A stretch of DNA of 39,889 nt from Candidatus Nanoarchaeia archaeon (GCA_028279045.1 JANQSZ010000010.1:1-39889); one strand, 5' to 3'. Counted from the first letter of the stretch, positions 1 to 7,800 are shown. A program made the numbers and translations. The notes: generated from the sequence alone by a model not told the origin.

Positions 1-453
1 CACGGCAAGAAAACCATCGCGTCGTATTCTCTTCACGCTTGCATCCAAAAAAGGGCCTGGATACCCAAACGGATCAATATCAATGTAGTCAAAATCTCCT
101 GAAGACAAGATAGCTTTAGTCGCTTCGGTATTCATCACCGTCGCCTTTACTTTGTTCTTCCGCAAATTTTTTTTTAAAACAGAAACAGTGGTAGGAGACG
201 CATCATTAACAAACAGTTCTCCGATTTTTCCTTTCTCTAATTCTTTTGCAAACCGTACCGCGCGTACACCAGATCCTGCAAGAGGATCAGCAATCCGCAT
301 TTTCTTGTTCGGCAGCGCATTCAACAACAGCACACTCAACGTTCGATTCCGTTCCATCGCAGGATTGTAGAAAACCTCGAGCTCACGAGAAATCTTCCCT
401 GTCGCAGCAAAAAAGCGTGCTTTTCCTTCTTGAATTTCTTCCATAATCCCCAA
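1..453 (-). CDS. trm1: tRNA (guanine-26-N2) dimethyltransferase Trm1, 5' part only
   Basis: N-terminal part of the SAM-dependent enzyme that methylates G26 of tRNAs; the window edge cuts off the rest. The reverse-strand reading begins EEIQEGKARFF and contains the SAM-binding segment ADPLAGSGVRAVRF and the catalytic stretch DIDPFGYPGPFLDA, which are hallmarks of Trm1. The frame is open up to an ATG at 492, but that ATG lies inside the TATA box at 491-500. A TTG at 453 follows a good ribosome binding site (AACCTCCC in forward sense at 457-464), so I chose it; ATG at 444 is the other option. It is divergent from aIF5B and shares its promoter region. Confidence 0.88.
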   Translation of the reverse strand, partial: MGIMEEIQEGKARFFAATGKISRELEVFYNPAMERNRTLSVLLLNALPNKKMRIADPLAGSGVRAVRFAKELEKGKIGELFVNDASPTTVSVLKKNLRKNKVKATVMNTEATKAILSSGDFDYIDIDPFGYPGPFLDASVKRIRRDGFLAV

Positions 454-490
454 TGGAACCTCCCAATTTATATCTCTTCTGGACGCGAAC

Positions 491-500
491 ATTTAAAAAC
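491..500. promoter_or_regulatory. Shared TATA box between trm1 and aIF5B
   Basis: The A/T box ATTTAAAAAC lies about 35 nt before the aIF5B ATG at 532 and, read on the other strand, about 40 nt before the trm1 start at 453. It is the only TATA-like sequence in the short divergent spacer, so it probably serves both genes. Confidence 0.5.
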
Positions 501-531
501 GACCCCCTATTCCAAAATAGTGTGATTTTCT

Positions 532-2292
532 ATGAAAAAAACGCGGTCAGTGATATGTGCAGTGATGGGTCATGTCGACCACGGCAAGTCCTCCATCCTC
601 GATAAGATTAGAGGGACCGCTATTGTTAAGGCAGAAGCAGGCAATATTACACAAGCAATCGGCGCAAGTATCATCCCGCTCAAGGTGATCGAGAAAGCAG
701 CCGGCCATCTTCTGAAAGCAATGGGAACAGATTTCACAATCCCAGGCCTTTTGTTCATCGATACGCCAGGCCACGCAGCCTTCACCAATCTAAGACGTCG
801 CGGTGGTAACTTGGCAGATATCGCAATTCTTGTTGTTGATATTAATGAAGGTCCAAAACCGCAAACTCTTGAAGCAATCGACATTCTCAAGCAATACAAA
901 ACACCGTTTATCGTTGCAGCAAACAAAATCGACATCATTGGCGGTTGGAAAGCAGCAGATCCTATGATTCTCAAGAACATCGAGAAGCAAAGCGATGGTG
1001 TGAAAACAATTCTTGATACAAAATTGTACGAACTTGTTGGTAAATTCTCAGAACTTGGTTTCGAATCAGAGCGGTTCGACAGAGTTGACGATTTCCAGAA
1101 GCAAGTTGCAATCATTCCATGCTCTGCCAAATCTGGCGAAGGTATTCCAGAAGTGCTTGCAGTAATGGCAGGACTTGCACAAAAATACTTGGAAGAATCT
1201 CTTTCATACAAAACAGAAGGACCTGCGATCGGCACCGTGCTAGAGGTCAAAAAAGAAAAAGGGCTCGGCACAACTCTTGACGTCATCATCTACGACGGAA
1301 CGCTAAGAGTAGGCGATACACTTGTCATCGGCGGCATTAATGAACCAATAGTTACGAAAGTCAAAGCACTTCTCGAACCAGCACAGCTCGCAGAAATGCG
1401 CGACAAAAAAGCAAAATTCATCCCAGTAAAAGAAGTTGTAGCCGCAACAGGGGTTAAGATTTCTGCTCTCAACATCGAAGAAGCTGTTGCAGGTATGCCG
1501 CTTCGTGTAGCAGTAAACAACGTCGAAAAAGCAAAGGAAGATGTTCAGAACGAAGTCGGCGAAGTTATGCTCGAAACACAAAAGGAAGGCGTTGTTGTCA
1601 AAGCAGACTCTCTCGGCGGTTTGGAAGCACTCACTCTTCTCCTGAAAGAAAAAAACATTCCTGTGCGAACCGCAGCAATTGGCGACGTAACACGCAAAGA
1701 TATTGCTGACGCTCAGTCAAGCAAAGAAAAGAATCCTCTTCTTTCCGCAGTTCTCGGATTTAGCGTGAAAGACACGTTAACAAAAGACGACAAGAAAGAT
1801 GTCGAAGTCATCACAGCAGATGTCATCTACGCAATCATTGATCGATTCGAGCTCTGGCAAGAATCGGTTAAGAAGCGTATGGAGTCAAAAGAACTCGATA
1901 CCATAAATAGACCGTGCAAGATCGAACTCATGAACGGCTATGTATTCCGACAAAGCAATCCCGCTATCGTCGGTGTCTCCGTGGTATCCGGAACCCTAAA
2001 GACAGGCATGCCGATGATGAAAGATGGCAAAGCAATTACAACAGTAAAAGGTATTCAGCACGAAAAAGAAAATAAAACAGAAGCAAAGAAAGGCATGCAA
2101 GTCGCCGCTTCCCTGGACAAAGTGATGGTCGGCCGTCAAATAGCAGAAGGAGACTTTCTTTACTCCGCACTAACAGAGAACGAATTCAGAATTCTAAAGA
2201 AACTCAAGCAGTATCTTGATCAAGATGAAATTGAAGTTGTACGAGAAATTGCAAACATTATGCGTAAGAACGACACAATGTGGGGCGTATAA
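532..2292 (+). CDS. infB: Translation initiation factor aIF5B (IF2 family GTPase)
   Basis: GTPase that promotes ribosomal subunit joining and stabilises initiator tRNA. The 586 residues match the usual length of archaeal aIF5B (about 600). The G domain is at the N-terminus: G1 GHVDHGKS at residues 13-20, G3 DTPGH at 77-81, G4 NKID at 131-134, then SAKSGEG. The beta-barrel, linker and C-terminal barrel follow, including the EGVVVKADSLGGLEAL segment typical of eIF5B. A weak TATA box at 491-500 is the only promoter candidate. The stop codon overlaps the ATG of the next gene by one base (TAATG), so the two are probably co-translated. Confidence 0.97.
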   Translation: MKKTRSVICAVMGHVDHGKSSILDKIRGTAIVKAEAGNITQAIGASIIPLKVIEKAAGHLLKAMGTDFTIPGLLFIDTPGHAAFTNLRRRGGNLADIAILVVDINEGPKPQTLEAIDILKQYKTPFIVAANKIDIIGGWKAADPMILKNIEKQSDGVKTILDTKLYELVGKFSELGFESERFDRVDDFQKQVAIIPCSAKSGEGIPEVLAVMAGLAQKYLEESLSYKTEGPAIGTVLEVKKEKGLGTTLDVIIYDGTLRVGDTLVIGGINEPIVTKVKALLEPAQLAEMRDKKAKFIPVKEVVAATGVKISALNIEEAVAGMPLRVAVNNVEKAKEDVQNEVGEVMLETQKEGVVVKADSLGGLEALTLLLKEKNIPVRTAAIGDVTRKDIADAQSSKEKNPLLSAVLGFSVKDTLTKDDKKDVEVITADVIYAIIDRFELWQESVKKRMESKELDTINRPCKIELMNGYVFRQSNPAIVGVSVVSGTLKTGMPMMKDGKAITTVKGIQHEKENKTEAKKGMQVAASLDKVMVGRQIAEGDFLYSALTENEFRILKKLKQYLDQDEIEVVREIANIMRKNDTMWGV

Positions 2293-2732
2293 TGGAATTC
2301 AATTTTCTTAACACTAAACAAATGAAGGAAATTCGTGCTTCTATTAAGGAACAGTTCGACGCAGATGTGTTGAAAGGAGAGGTCCTTCTCCAGAACAACA
2401 GCGATGACGTCTTTCTAATCAATCGTGATGTCGATGTCATTCCTCTAGAAAATCTCCGCATTAACAACCTCGGTCTATATATCGGCGAATTCAAAAACAA
2501 AAAGTTTCGCCCGAGTATTGAAGGAGCTCAATTAATCGGCCCACATGCAAAGAAAGGCATTGTCGATGTTTCAATCGAAGAACGCGACCGCTGGATGAAA
2601 GGCGAAGACCTTAAAAGTGATGCAAAAGGTTACGTACTGCTACGCAGCAACGATCAGTTCATTGGTTGCGGCGCAGCAAAAGAAGGATCAATAAAGAATT
2701 TTGTTCCTAAGGCACGGAGAATTTCAGATTGA
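2292..2732 (+). CDS. Stand-alone PUA-like RNA-binding protein (RsmF/NSUN C-terminal type)
   Basis: A 146-residue protein. Its pattern, GLYIGEFKNKKFRPS followed by KGEDL, GYVLLRSNDQFIGCG and IKNFVPKARR, matches the PUA-like domain normally found at the C-terminus of RsmF/NOL1-NOP2-sun rRNA m5C methyltransferases. The methyltransferase domain itself is absent, so this should be an RNA-binding module acting alone or in trans. Start at 2292 because its ATG overlaps the aIF5B stop; an upstream TTG in frame is less likely. Translational coupling to aIF5B suggests a role at the ribosome or in rRNA modification, which is inference. The 3' end overlaps the convergent DUF371 gene by 9 nt. Confidence 0.75.
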   Translation: MEFNFLNTKQMKEIRASIKEQFDADVLKGEVLLQNNSDDVFLINRDVDVIPLENLRINNLGLYIGEFKNKKFRPSIEGAQLIGPHAKKGIVDVSIEERDRWMKGEDLKSDAKGYVLLRSNDQFIGCGAAKEGSIKNFVPKARRISD

Positions 2733-3110
2733 TTCAATTGTTACTTTCGTCTCCCCACCTTTCTGCATTACTTCAACCATATCTCGAGGAATATCTTTCG
2801 CAGCCGCGCTCGCATGCGTCGCAAATGTTCTCTTTGAAGTAAATTCACTTAACCGTATAACCATTTCTTCTTCATCATCAAACTCAGGATTCGGTGTAGC
2901 TTGCAATCTAAATTGCCCAGCACTATTCTCAAGTGTAATCCCAACCTTTTCTACACTCAACAACTTTTGTAACTCTCGAACATCAAAATCAGAACTAACT
3001 CCTACGATACAGTCTCCTGCTTCACTCACTTCACTGTCCCGTGTAAATTCAAGTGTTGTCTTATGCGTCGCAAGAATGTTCTTGTGCCCAGCAACCGTAA
3101 ATTCAACCAT
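2724..3110 (-). CDS. DUF371 family archaeal protein
   Basis: Conserved archaeal protein of unknown function. The N-terminal signature FTVAGHKNILATHKTTLEFT plus GDCIVGVSSDFD is characteristic of DUF371. I chose ATG 3110 (128 residues, MVEFTVAGH) rather than ATG 3122, because 3110 lies 26 nt from the centre of the palindromic TATA box at 3131-3142, the leaderless spacing seen throughout this window. It is divergent from the asparagine-synthase-like gene and converges on the PUA-like gene. Confidence 0.85.
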   Translation of the reverse strand: MVEFTVAGHKNILATHKTTLEFTRDSEVSEAGDCIVGVSSDFDVRELQKLLSVEKVGITLENSAGQFRLQATPNPEFDDEEEMVIRLSEFTSKRTFATHASAAAKDIPRDMVEVMQKGGETKVTIESI

Positions 3111-3130
3111 AAGCAACTTCACATCCCACC

Positions 3131-3142
3131 ATATTTAAATAT
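3131..3142. promoter_or_regulatory. Palindromic TATA box driving two divergent genes
   Basis: ATATTTAAATAT reads identically on both strands. Its centre (3136) is 26 nt from the DUF371 ATG (3110, minus) and 28 nt from the ATG at 3164 (plus), so one TBP site can serve two leaderless transcripts. Confidence 0.7.
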
Positions 3143-3163
3143 TTGCGACCAACCCGTCATACA

Positions 3164-4045
3164 ATGGAACTTGCTCATGTTGTTGAGAATGGAAATCTAG
3201 TATCTGCCGAGCAGTGGAAACAGCACATCGAATCGCTACACGTTCCTGTAAACAAAAAATCCAGAAAAGATTCAGCACAACTAATCCTTGACTCATTAAC
3301 TAAAGCAGTACAACGCCGTGTTAAAAAGAAATCTGCAATTCTCCTTTCCGGCGGTTTAGACAGCACTATGATCGCTGCTATCGCACCTCTTCCAAGCGTT
3401 GTTGTCGGTACAGAAACCTCACCAGACCTTGCTATGGCCAGAAAAGCAGCGAAGCACTACGGCATCGACTTAATTGAACTCATCCTCACAAAAGAGTCCA
3501 TAACTGATTACGTCGCAAGAACCGCAACAATAATCAATGAAACAGAAGACATGGTTAAACTCGACATCGGCGCAACTGGCCTCGCTGCACTAGAAACCGC
3601 AAAGCAAAACAATTTCAAAAGTGTCTTCACCGGCTTGGGTGCAGAAGAAATTTTTGCAGGATACCAAAGACACACAACCGCATCTGACATTAACGAAGAA
3701 TGCTGGCGCGGATTGGCAGATGATTTGTGGCGCCGCGATTTTTCCCGCGACATCCCAATCGCCAATCATGTCGGCATTGAAGCACTCACTCCATTCCTCG
3801 ATCAAGATCTCATCAAAGTAGCGATGTCCATTCCTGGCAGCTACAAATTAAACGACCATTACAGAAAAGTTATTCTGCGCGAAGCAGCGCTCCTTGCAAA
3901 AGTTCCAGAGGAGTTTGCATGGCGAAGAAAATTAGCAATGCAGTATGGCTCCCGGGTCAATCCTTTATTCACAAAAGTTGCCTCTGCTCAAGGACTAAAA
4001 AAGACGGAATTGGTCAAACGCCTCGTCGAAAATAAAAAGGTATAA
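3164..4045 (+). CDS. Asparagine-synthase-like ATP pyrophosphatase
   Basis: The 293-residue protein has the synthetase half of asparagine synthase (N-type ATP pyrophosphatase) but no glutamine amidotransferase domain. The PP-loop SGGLDS is at residues 62-67, and the second signature GLGAEEIFAGYQRH is at about 162-175, with LTPFLDQDLI and WRRKLAMQYGS downstream. Family members adenylate a carboxylate and transfer an amine; here the nitrogen donor would have to be free ammonia or a partner protein, and the substrate is unknown. Start is the leaderless ATG 3164; the frame is open upstream to TTG 3143. C-terminal lysine-rich tail. Confidence 0.8.
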   Translation: MELAHVVENGNLVSAEQWKQHIESLHVPVNKKSRKDSAQLILDSLTKAVQRRVKKKSAILLSGGLDSTMIAAIAPLPSVVVGTETSPDLAMARKAAKHYGIDLIELILTKESITDYVARTATIINETEDMVKLDIGATGLAALETAKQNNFKSVFTGLGAEEIFAGYQRHTTASDINEECWRGLADDLWRRDFSRDIPIANHVGIEALTPFLDQDLIKVAMSIPGSYKLNDHYRKVILREAALLAKVPEEFAWRRKLAMQYGSRVNPLFTKVASAQGLKKTELVKRLVENKKV

Positions 4046-4080
4046 GTAGATTTATTTCTCGTTTATGTCAGGTGTTGTAA

Positions 4081-4755
4081 ATGAAATGGCATAGCGCACT
4101 TGGTTTCGCAGAAGATCCCTTTCTTATAGGAGCGATCGCTGGAACAGAAGAGATGCTTGACGACATTACTTATTTCGTCCGCTCCGGTAGCATGATCTTC
4201 ATCGAAGAGCCAAACGGCTGGATGATCCACAAAATTCTCGAACGTTTTAGCGGAAGAAAGAAGGCTATCTTTGTTGATGCAGAAGATCAAAAAGTAATTC
4301 CAATTGAAGAACTTTTGATTGGCAGCAACGGAATAATCGGCCGAGCCCTGAACAAACTCCCGAAAGACATGATGCTATTTGTTGAAAACACACCCATATT
4401 AACAAAACGCAACGCCGAAAAACTCAAGCATTATTATGACAATGGAAACATTCATTCAATAATTTTCTCCGGAACAAGCTACGAAAAAGCAAATCTTCCG
4501 GAGAGTATGCGCGACCGCATCGGTTCCCGTGTATTTTCTCTCCCGCGTTTTACCGAGCAGCTCGCTATCAATTCTGTCCAACACATGCTTGATTCAACAG
4601 TATTCTTCCCCGCACAACTCATTAGAATGGTGCACAAACGTTATTCAGAACCAACAGAATTCTTCGAAATGTGTTCGCGTATTTGCGAGCATACAGTACG
4701 AGCAAAAGCAGAGAAGGTAAATGCAATTCATCTACAGGTGATGCACGCTGAGTGA
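4081..4755 (+). CDS. AAA+ ATPase-like protein with degenerate ATP site
   Basis: 224 residues that align along their length with the next gene product: a W-x-x-x-x-G-F-x-E-x-P start, a core FI..P, KAIF, VIPIEELL, MMLF, IIFSGTSYEKANLP, and a helical C-terminus. The Walker A position (residues 42-50, EEPNGWMIH) has no GKT/S, and the Walker B position (97-103, MMLFVEN) lacks the Asp-Glu pair. It keeps SMRDRIGSR (142-150), which looks like an arginine-finger region that the partner lacks. I infer a non-hydrolysing subunit of a heteromer. SD-like AGGTG lies 8 nt before ATG; TATA-like GTATAAG at about 4040. The last codons overlap the start of the next gene. Confidence 0.7.
   Translation: MKWHSALGFAEDPFLIGAIAGTEEMLDDITYFVRSGSMIFIEEPNGWMIHKILERFSGRKKAIFVDAEDQKVIPIEELLIGSNGIIGRALNKLPKDMMLFVENTPILTKRNAEKLKHYYDNGNIHSIIFSGTSYEKANLPESMRDRIGSRVFSLPRFTEQLAINSVQHMLDSTVFFPAQLIRMVHKRYSEPTEFFEMCSRICEHTVRAKAEKVNAIHLQVMHAE
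4736..4742 (+). promoter_or_regulatory. Strong Shine-Dalgarno in front of a CTG start
   Basis: AGGTGAT is a full seven-base match to the 3' end of archaeal 16S rRNA. It lies inside the end of the first AAA+ gene, five bases before CTG 4748-4750, the only plausible start codon in the frame of the second AAA+ gene. Confidence 0.6.
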
Positions 4756-5494
4756 CTGGTTCAAGATAGCAGGATTCAAGGAAAATCCCCTAACAAGCAA
4801 GCCTCTTGCAGAGGATGCACAAACAAAGGAAACAGAGCAAGTACTCGAATACATCGAGAACAATCAGTGTATTTTCGTCCAGGCAAAATACGGAAGAGGA
4901 AAAACAGCACTACTCAAGAACATCATCAACAAATTTGGCGGTAAACGCAAAATCATTTACTATGCCAACGTTCCAAACGAAGTTATTCCCCTCGACATTC
5001 TAATCAAGCAATCTTCCCGTATCAAGAAATACTTCGGCCACATGCCTCGTGATCTCATTTTACTATACGATGAAGCACAAGACATCAGCCGCGAAAACGC
5101 TGCGGTTGTTGCTGGTTTTTTTAACGCAGGAAACATCCGTGCAATTGTTTTCTTTGGTACAGAGTATCAAAAATCTCATTTCCCTCTACCGCTACGAAAC
5201 TTAATGGCAAAGAACACAATCCAACTTTCAGATTTGAACGACACTCAAGCACTTAAACTCATCAAGAGTCGCGTTGACAATCTCATTTCAGATCAAGCAA
5301 TTAAAGAACTGAACTTCCTTTCCGACGGCAATCCTCGCAGACTACTCGAACTCTGCGAACAAGCTTGCTATCTCTTCATCCACAAAGAAGGCGACAAGAT
5401 TTCTATCGCAGAGGCAGAAAAGATGGCAAAAGAACTCAAACCAAAGCGTTCTGGCGTGTACGACTTAACAGCACTTCACAAATTAGAAAATTAG
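4748..5494 (+). CDS. AAA+ ATPase, ExeA/TniB/Orc-like, probable CTG start
   Basis: 248 residues. Walker A AKYGRGKT at 46-53, Walker B LILLYDEAQ at 103-111, sensor-1 region FFGTEYQ at 135-141 and the sensor-2 motif GNPRR at 194-198, followed by a small helical domain; DEAQ and GNPRR are typical of ExeA/TniB and Orc/Cdc6-type AAA+ proteins. Canonical starts are absent until ATG 5042, which lies after Walker A. CTG 4748 gives MSDWFKIAGFKENP, aligning with MKWHSALGFAEDP of the upstream paralogue, and has a perfect SD 5 nt upstream. Target (DNA, membrane or protein) unknown. Converges on the DRG GTPase with a 4-nt overlap. Confidence 0.72.
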   Translation: MSDWFKIAGFKENPLTSKPLAEDAQTKETEQVLEYIENNQCIFVQAKYGRGKTALLKNIINKFGGKRKIIYYANVPNEVIPLDILIKQSSRIKKYFGHMPRDLILLYDEAQDISRENAAVVAGFFNAGNIRAIVFFGTEYQKSHFPLPLRNLMAKNTIQLSDLNDTQALKLIKSRVDNLISDQAIKELNFLSDGNPRRLLELCEQACYLFIHKEGDKISIAEAEKMAKELKPKRSGVYDLTALHKLEN

Positions 5495-6582
5495 CGCAAG
5501 AACACTTGCAATACATCTTTATCTTTCAATACATGCTTGGCCTGGAATCGCTGCCCTGGGAATTTCGCAGAAGGACCCCACACTTTTCCAAATCGGAATC
5601 GTTTCAAGAAATCTCTGTGTAGTTTATTACACACATCCCCAATAGTGCTCCCTTCCCGCATGATGAGCGGTTCTTTCAAATCTGCTTTTTTGTTCTGTTC
5701 TTTCAAGAATACCCTCATCAATCGCAAATTCCTGTATATCGCATCCTTTACAGGCCGCAGGTTATCCTTCTGCGCAGACAAGATGATTGCTTTCGGATAT
5801 TTTTTCTTTGCAGCAGCACGAACAGATGCACTCGCAAGATCTGCTTTATTCAGCAATAACATCGACGGTAAATACACTTTATTCTTCTCTATGACATCGA
5901 TAAGCTGGTCCACACTAATATCTTCCCGAATAATGATGTGTGCATTACTCATTTTGAATTCTTTCATGACAGCAACAATTGTCTCCTTGTCCAGTTTCGT
6001 CAATTTGCACGTTGTTGCAATTTTAATTCCACCACTTGCCGATTTAACAATCTTGACATCTGGAAATTCTTGATCAAGTCGAATCCCTGAGTCGTACAAT
6101 TCTTTTTCCAACGCCGCAAGTTGTTTAAGATCAGAAATATCAATAACAAACAAAACCAAGTCAGAGCCTCGTACAACAGAGATAACTTCTCTTCCCCTGC
6201 CTGCACCGCGCGCTGCCCCTCTAATTAGCCCAGGCACATCCAAAATTTGAATCTTCGCATCTTTATATTCCAACAATCCCGGAATACAATCAAGCGTTGT
6301 AAACGCATATCCTGCTGCTTTTGATTCCGCATTCGTCAATCTATTCAACAGCGTAGATTTTCCCACTGATGGAAACCCAACCAGCACTGCAGTGCCGTCC
6401 CCTGTCTTTCGAACAGAGTATCCTGTTGTTTTTCCTTTCGAAGAACTTCGTGTTTCTTGCGTTTCCCGCAATCGAGCTATTTTAGCCTTGACCAAGCCTA
6501 CATGATGCTGCGTGCGCTTATTGTACTTGGTTTTCTTGAGCTCATCTTCAAGCTCCTTTATCTGTGTTCCATAGTCAGGCAT
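5491..6582 (-). CDS. drg: DRG-type GTPase with C-terminal TGS domain
   Basis: A 363-residue member of the OBG/DRG GTPases, which associate with translating ribosomes. An N-terminal basic coiled region (KELEDELKKTKYNKRTQHH) precedes G1 GFPSVGKST (69-77), G2 GYAFTTL, G3 DVPGLIRGAARG (115-126) and G4 NKAD (245-248). A TGS domain (about 295-363) starts at GSTIGDVCNKLH and ends at the C-terminus. Length and order match archaeal/eukaryotic DRG. A weak A/T-rich box (ATTTATA) lies upstream on the minus strand near 6605. No DFRP-like partner gene is seen. Confidence 0.95.
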   Translation of the reverse strand: MPDYGTQIKELEDELKKTKYNKRTQHHVGLVKAKIARLRETQETRSSSKGKTTGYSVRKTGDGTAVLVGFPSVGKSTLLNRLTNAESKAAGYAFTTLDCIPGLLEYKDAKIQILDVPGLIRGAARGAGRGREVISVVRGSDLVLFVIDISDLKQLAALEKELYDSGIRLDQEFPDVKIVKSASGGIKIATTCKLTKLDKETIVAVMKEFKMSNAHIIIREDISVDQLIDVIEKNKVYLPSMLLLNKADLASASVRAAAKKKYPKAIILSAQKDNLRPVKDAIYRNLRLMRVFLKEQNKKADLKEPLIMREGSTIGDVCNKLHRDFLKRFRFGKVWGPSAKFPGQRFQAKHVLKDKDVLQVFLR

Positions 6583-6660
6583 ACTCTAGCTCACTCATCA
6601 CGATTTATATTCCTTTCGCCGTCGCAAATTTTATAAACGTCGTCCCGCCCTGAAAAGGTA

Positions 6661-7230
6661 ATGGCAGATCCTGTAATTCCTCTTGCATCTGGAGCTGAAT
6701 TGCTCAAGCAAGCGCTTTCTTCAGTAGTCAATAGACTCCTTCTTGCTGCTATTGTGCTCTTAGTAGGGTTCATCGCAGGTCGCTTGGCAGGGAAGTTCGT
6801 TGAGCATGTTGTTCGCGCTATGGAGCTCAACAGAGCGGTTCACGCTGCAACGCGTGTTACACTGGAAATCGACGAAATCCTTGGTAGAATTGTTTCTTAC
6901 GGTATTTACTTTCTTGTTGTGGTGGCTGCACTCGATGTACTTGGTGTGGGAAGCATTTTCTTCACGCTCATTGCAGCAGGTATTATCATCGCGCTAATTA
7001 TTTCATTCGTCCTCGCCATTAGAGACATGATCCCAAATCTACTTGCCGGCTGGCACATCAAACGCCGGAAACTTGTCAAGAAAGGCGATACAATCAAAGT
7101 AGATACAGCAGAGGGCAAAGTAGTGAAGGTTGAAATGATGGAAACCCTACTTGTTACATCAAAAGGAGATGACTTATTCATTCCTAACGCTACACTTATC
7201 AAAAACGAATTAGTAAGAAAACGTCGTTAA
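6661..7230 (+). CDS. mscS: Small MscS-family mechanosensitive channel
   Basis: 189 residues. Three hydrophobic segments (about 23-45, 75-95, 97-118) are followed by the MscS beta domain (KKGDTIKVDTAEGKVVKVEMM, then FIPNATLIKNELV). The third helix FTLIAAGIIIALIISFVLAIRDM fits the pore-lining TM3 and its kink. The protein stops right after the beta domain and lacks the alpha/beta C-terminal cage of E. coli MscS (286 aa). TATA box TTTTATAAA at about 6629-6637, with ATG about 28 nt after its centre, so leaderless. Role: release of osmolytes during hypo-osmotic stress. Confidence 0.88.
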   Translation: MADPVIPLASGAELLKQALSSVVNRLLLAAIVLLVGFIAGRLAGKFVEHVVRAMELNRAVHAATRVTLEIDEILGRIVSYGIYFLVVVAALDVLGVGSIFFTLIAAGIIIALIISFVLAIRDMIPNLLAGWHIKRRKLVKKGDTIKVDTAEGKVVKVEMMETLLVTSKGDDLFIPNATLIKNELVRKRR

Positions 7231-7487
7231 AGCTGTTTCTTTTCAAGCATACTGACAATACTCCAAATCTGAGTTCTTGTATACGCTTGTAGGTTTGATT
7301 CTTCAGAAATCTCGTCGAGCTCTTGCAAAGCTCTATCGATTCGCATGCTTACTTCACAATTGTCTTGCAAACAATTGATCGTTGCCAAAATTCTTTCCTT
7401 AACATTCTTAGGAACAGTTGTATCGTCTTGCAACTCTCCTAGTGCTTCAACAATCAGGTTTACGCTGTCTTCATTGTGAACGCTCAT
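7227..7487 (-). CDS. UPF0147 family protein
   Basis: 86 residues, MSVHNEDSVNLIVEALGEL..., with the conserved archaeal UPF0147 core (TTVPKNVKERI, then SMRIDRALQELDEIS). All-helical; function unknown. Start is ATG 7487, inside the 3' end of the prefoldin gene (overlap 17 nt), so it is the last cistron of the eL43-RpoP-Pcc1-prefoldin operon. Its 3' end overlaps the mscS stop by 4 nt. Confidence 0.88.
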   Translation of the reverse strand: MSVHNEDSVNLIVEALGELQDDTTVPKNVKERILATINCLQDNCEVSMRIDRALQELDEISEESNLQAYTRTQIWSIVSMLEKKQL

Positions 7488-7800
7488 TTTGCATGTCCTC
7501 AACCACTTCTTTTTGTAACGCTTCAGCTTTTTCTTTAACATCAGCTTCCTGCTTGTCCAGTGTGCCAATTCGCAGCTCAACAAGTTCTTTCTTACTTTCA
7601 AGCTCTGTAACAATTTCAGGAGTAGGAGTTGCAACCATGATGTTGCCGATAATTTTGTACGCAGAATCTTTTCCTTGAATTTCCTTTAGTGCAGATTCAA
7701 CTTCTGCAAGCTGAACTTGCATTGTTTGTTTTTGTTGTAGAAGACTTTGTAAGCTTTGCTCGAACATCTGAAGCTGTTGGATCTTTTCTTGTGCACTCAT
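7471..7800 (-). CDS. pfdB: Prefoldin beta subunit
   Basis: 109 residues forming two long coiled-coil helices around a short beta hairpin (DSAYKIIGNIMVATPTPEI), the standard beta-prefoldin plan. Six subunits (two alpha, four beta) form a jellyfish-shaped chaperone that passes unfolded proteins to the thermosome. The ATG overlaps the Pcc1 stop by 4 nt, indicating translational coupling. No alpha subunit is in the window. Confidence 0.93.
   Translation of the reverse strand: MSAQEKIQQLQMFEQSLQSLLQQKQTMQVQLAEVESALKEIQGKDSAYKIIGNIMVATPTPEIVTELESKKELVELRIGTLDKQEADVKEKAEALQKEVVEDMQNERSQ

Noticed and set aside
570-1289. 239-codon open frame on the minus strand inside aIF5B
   Set aside because: Shadow of a conserved GTPase gene; no SD or TATA and no recognisable protein.
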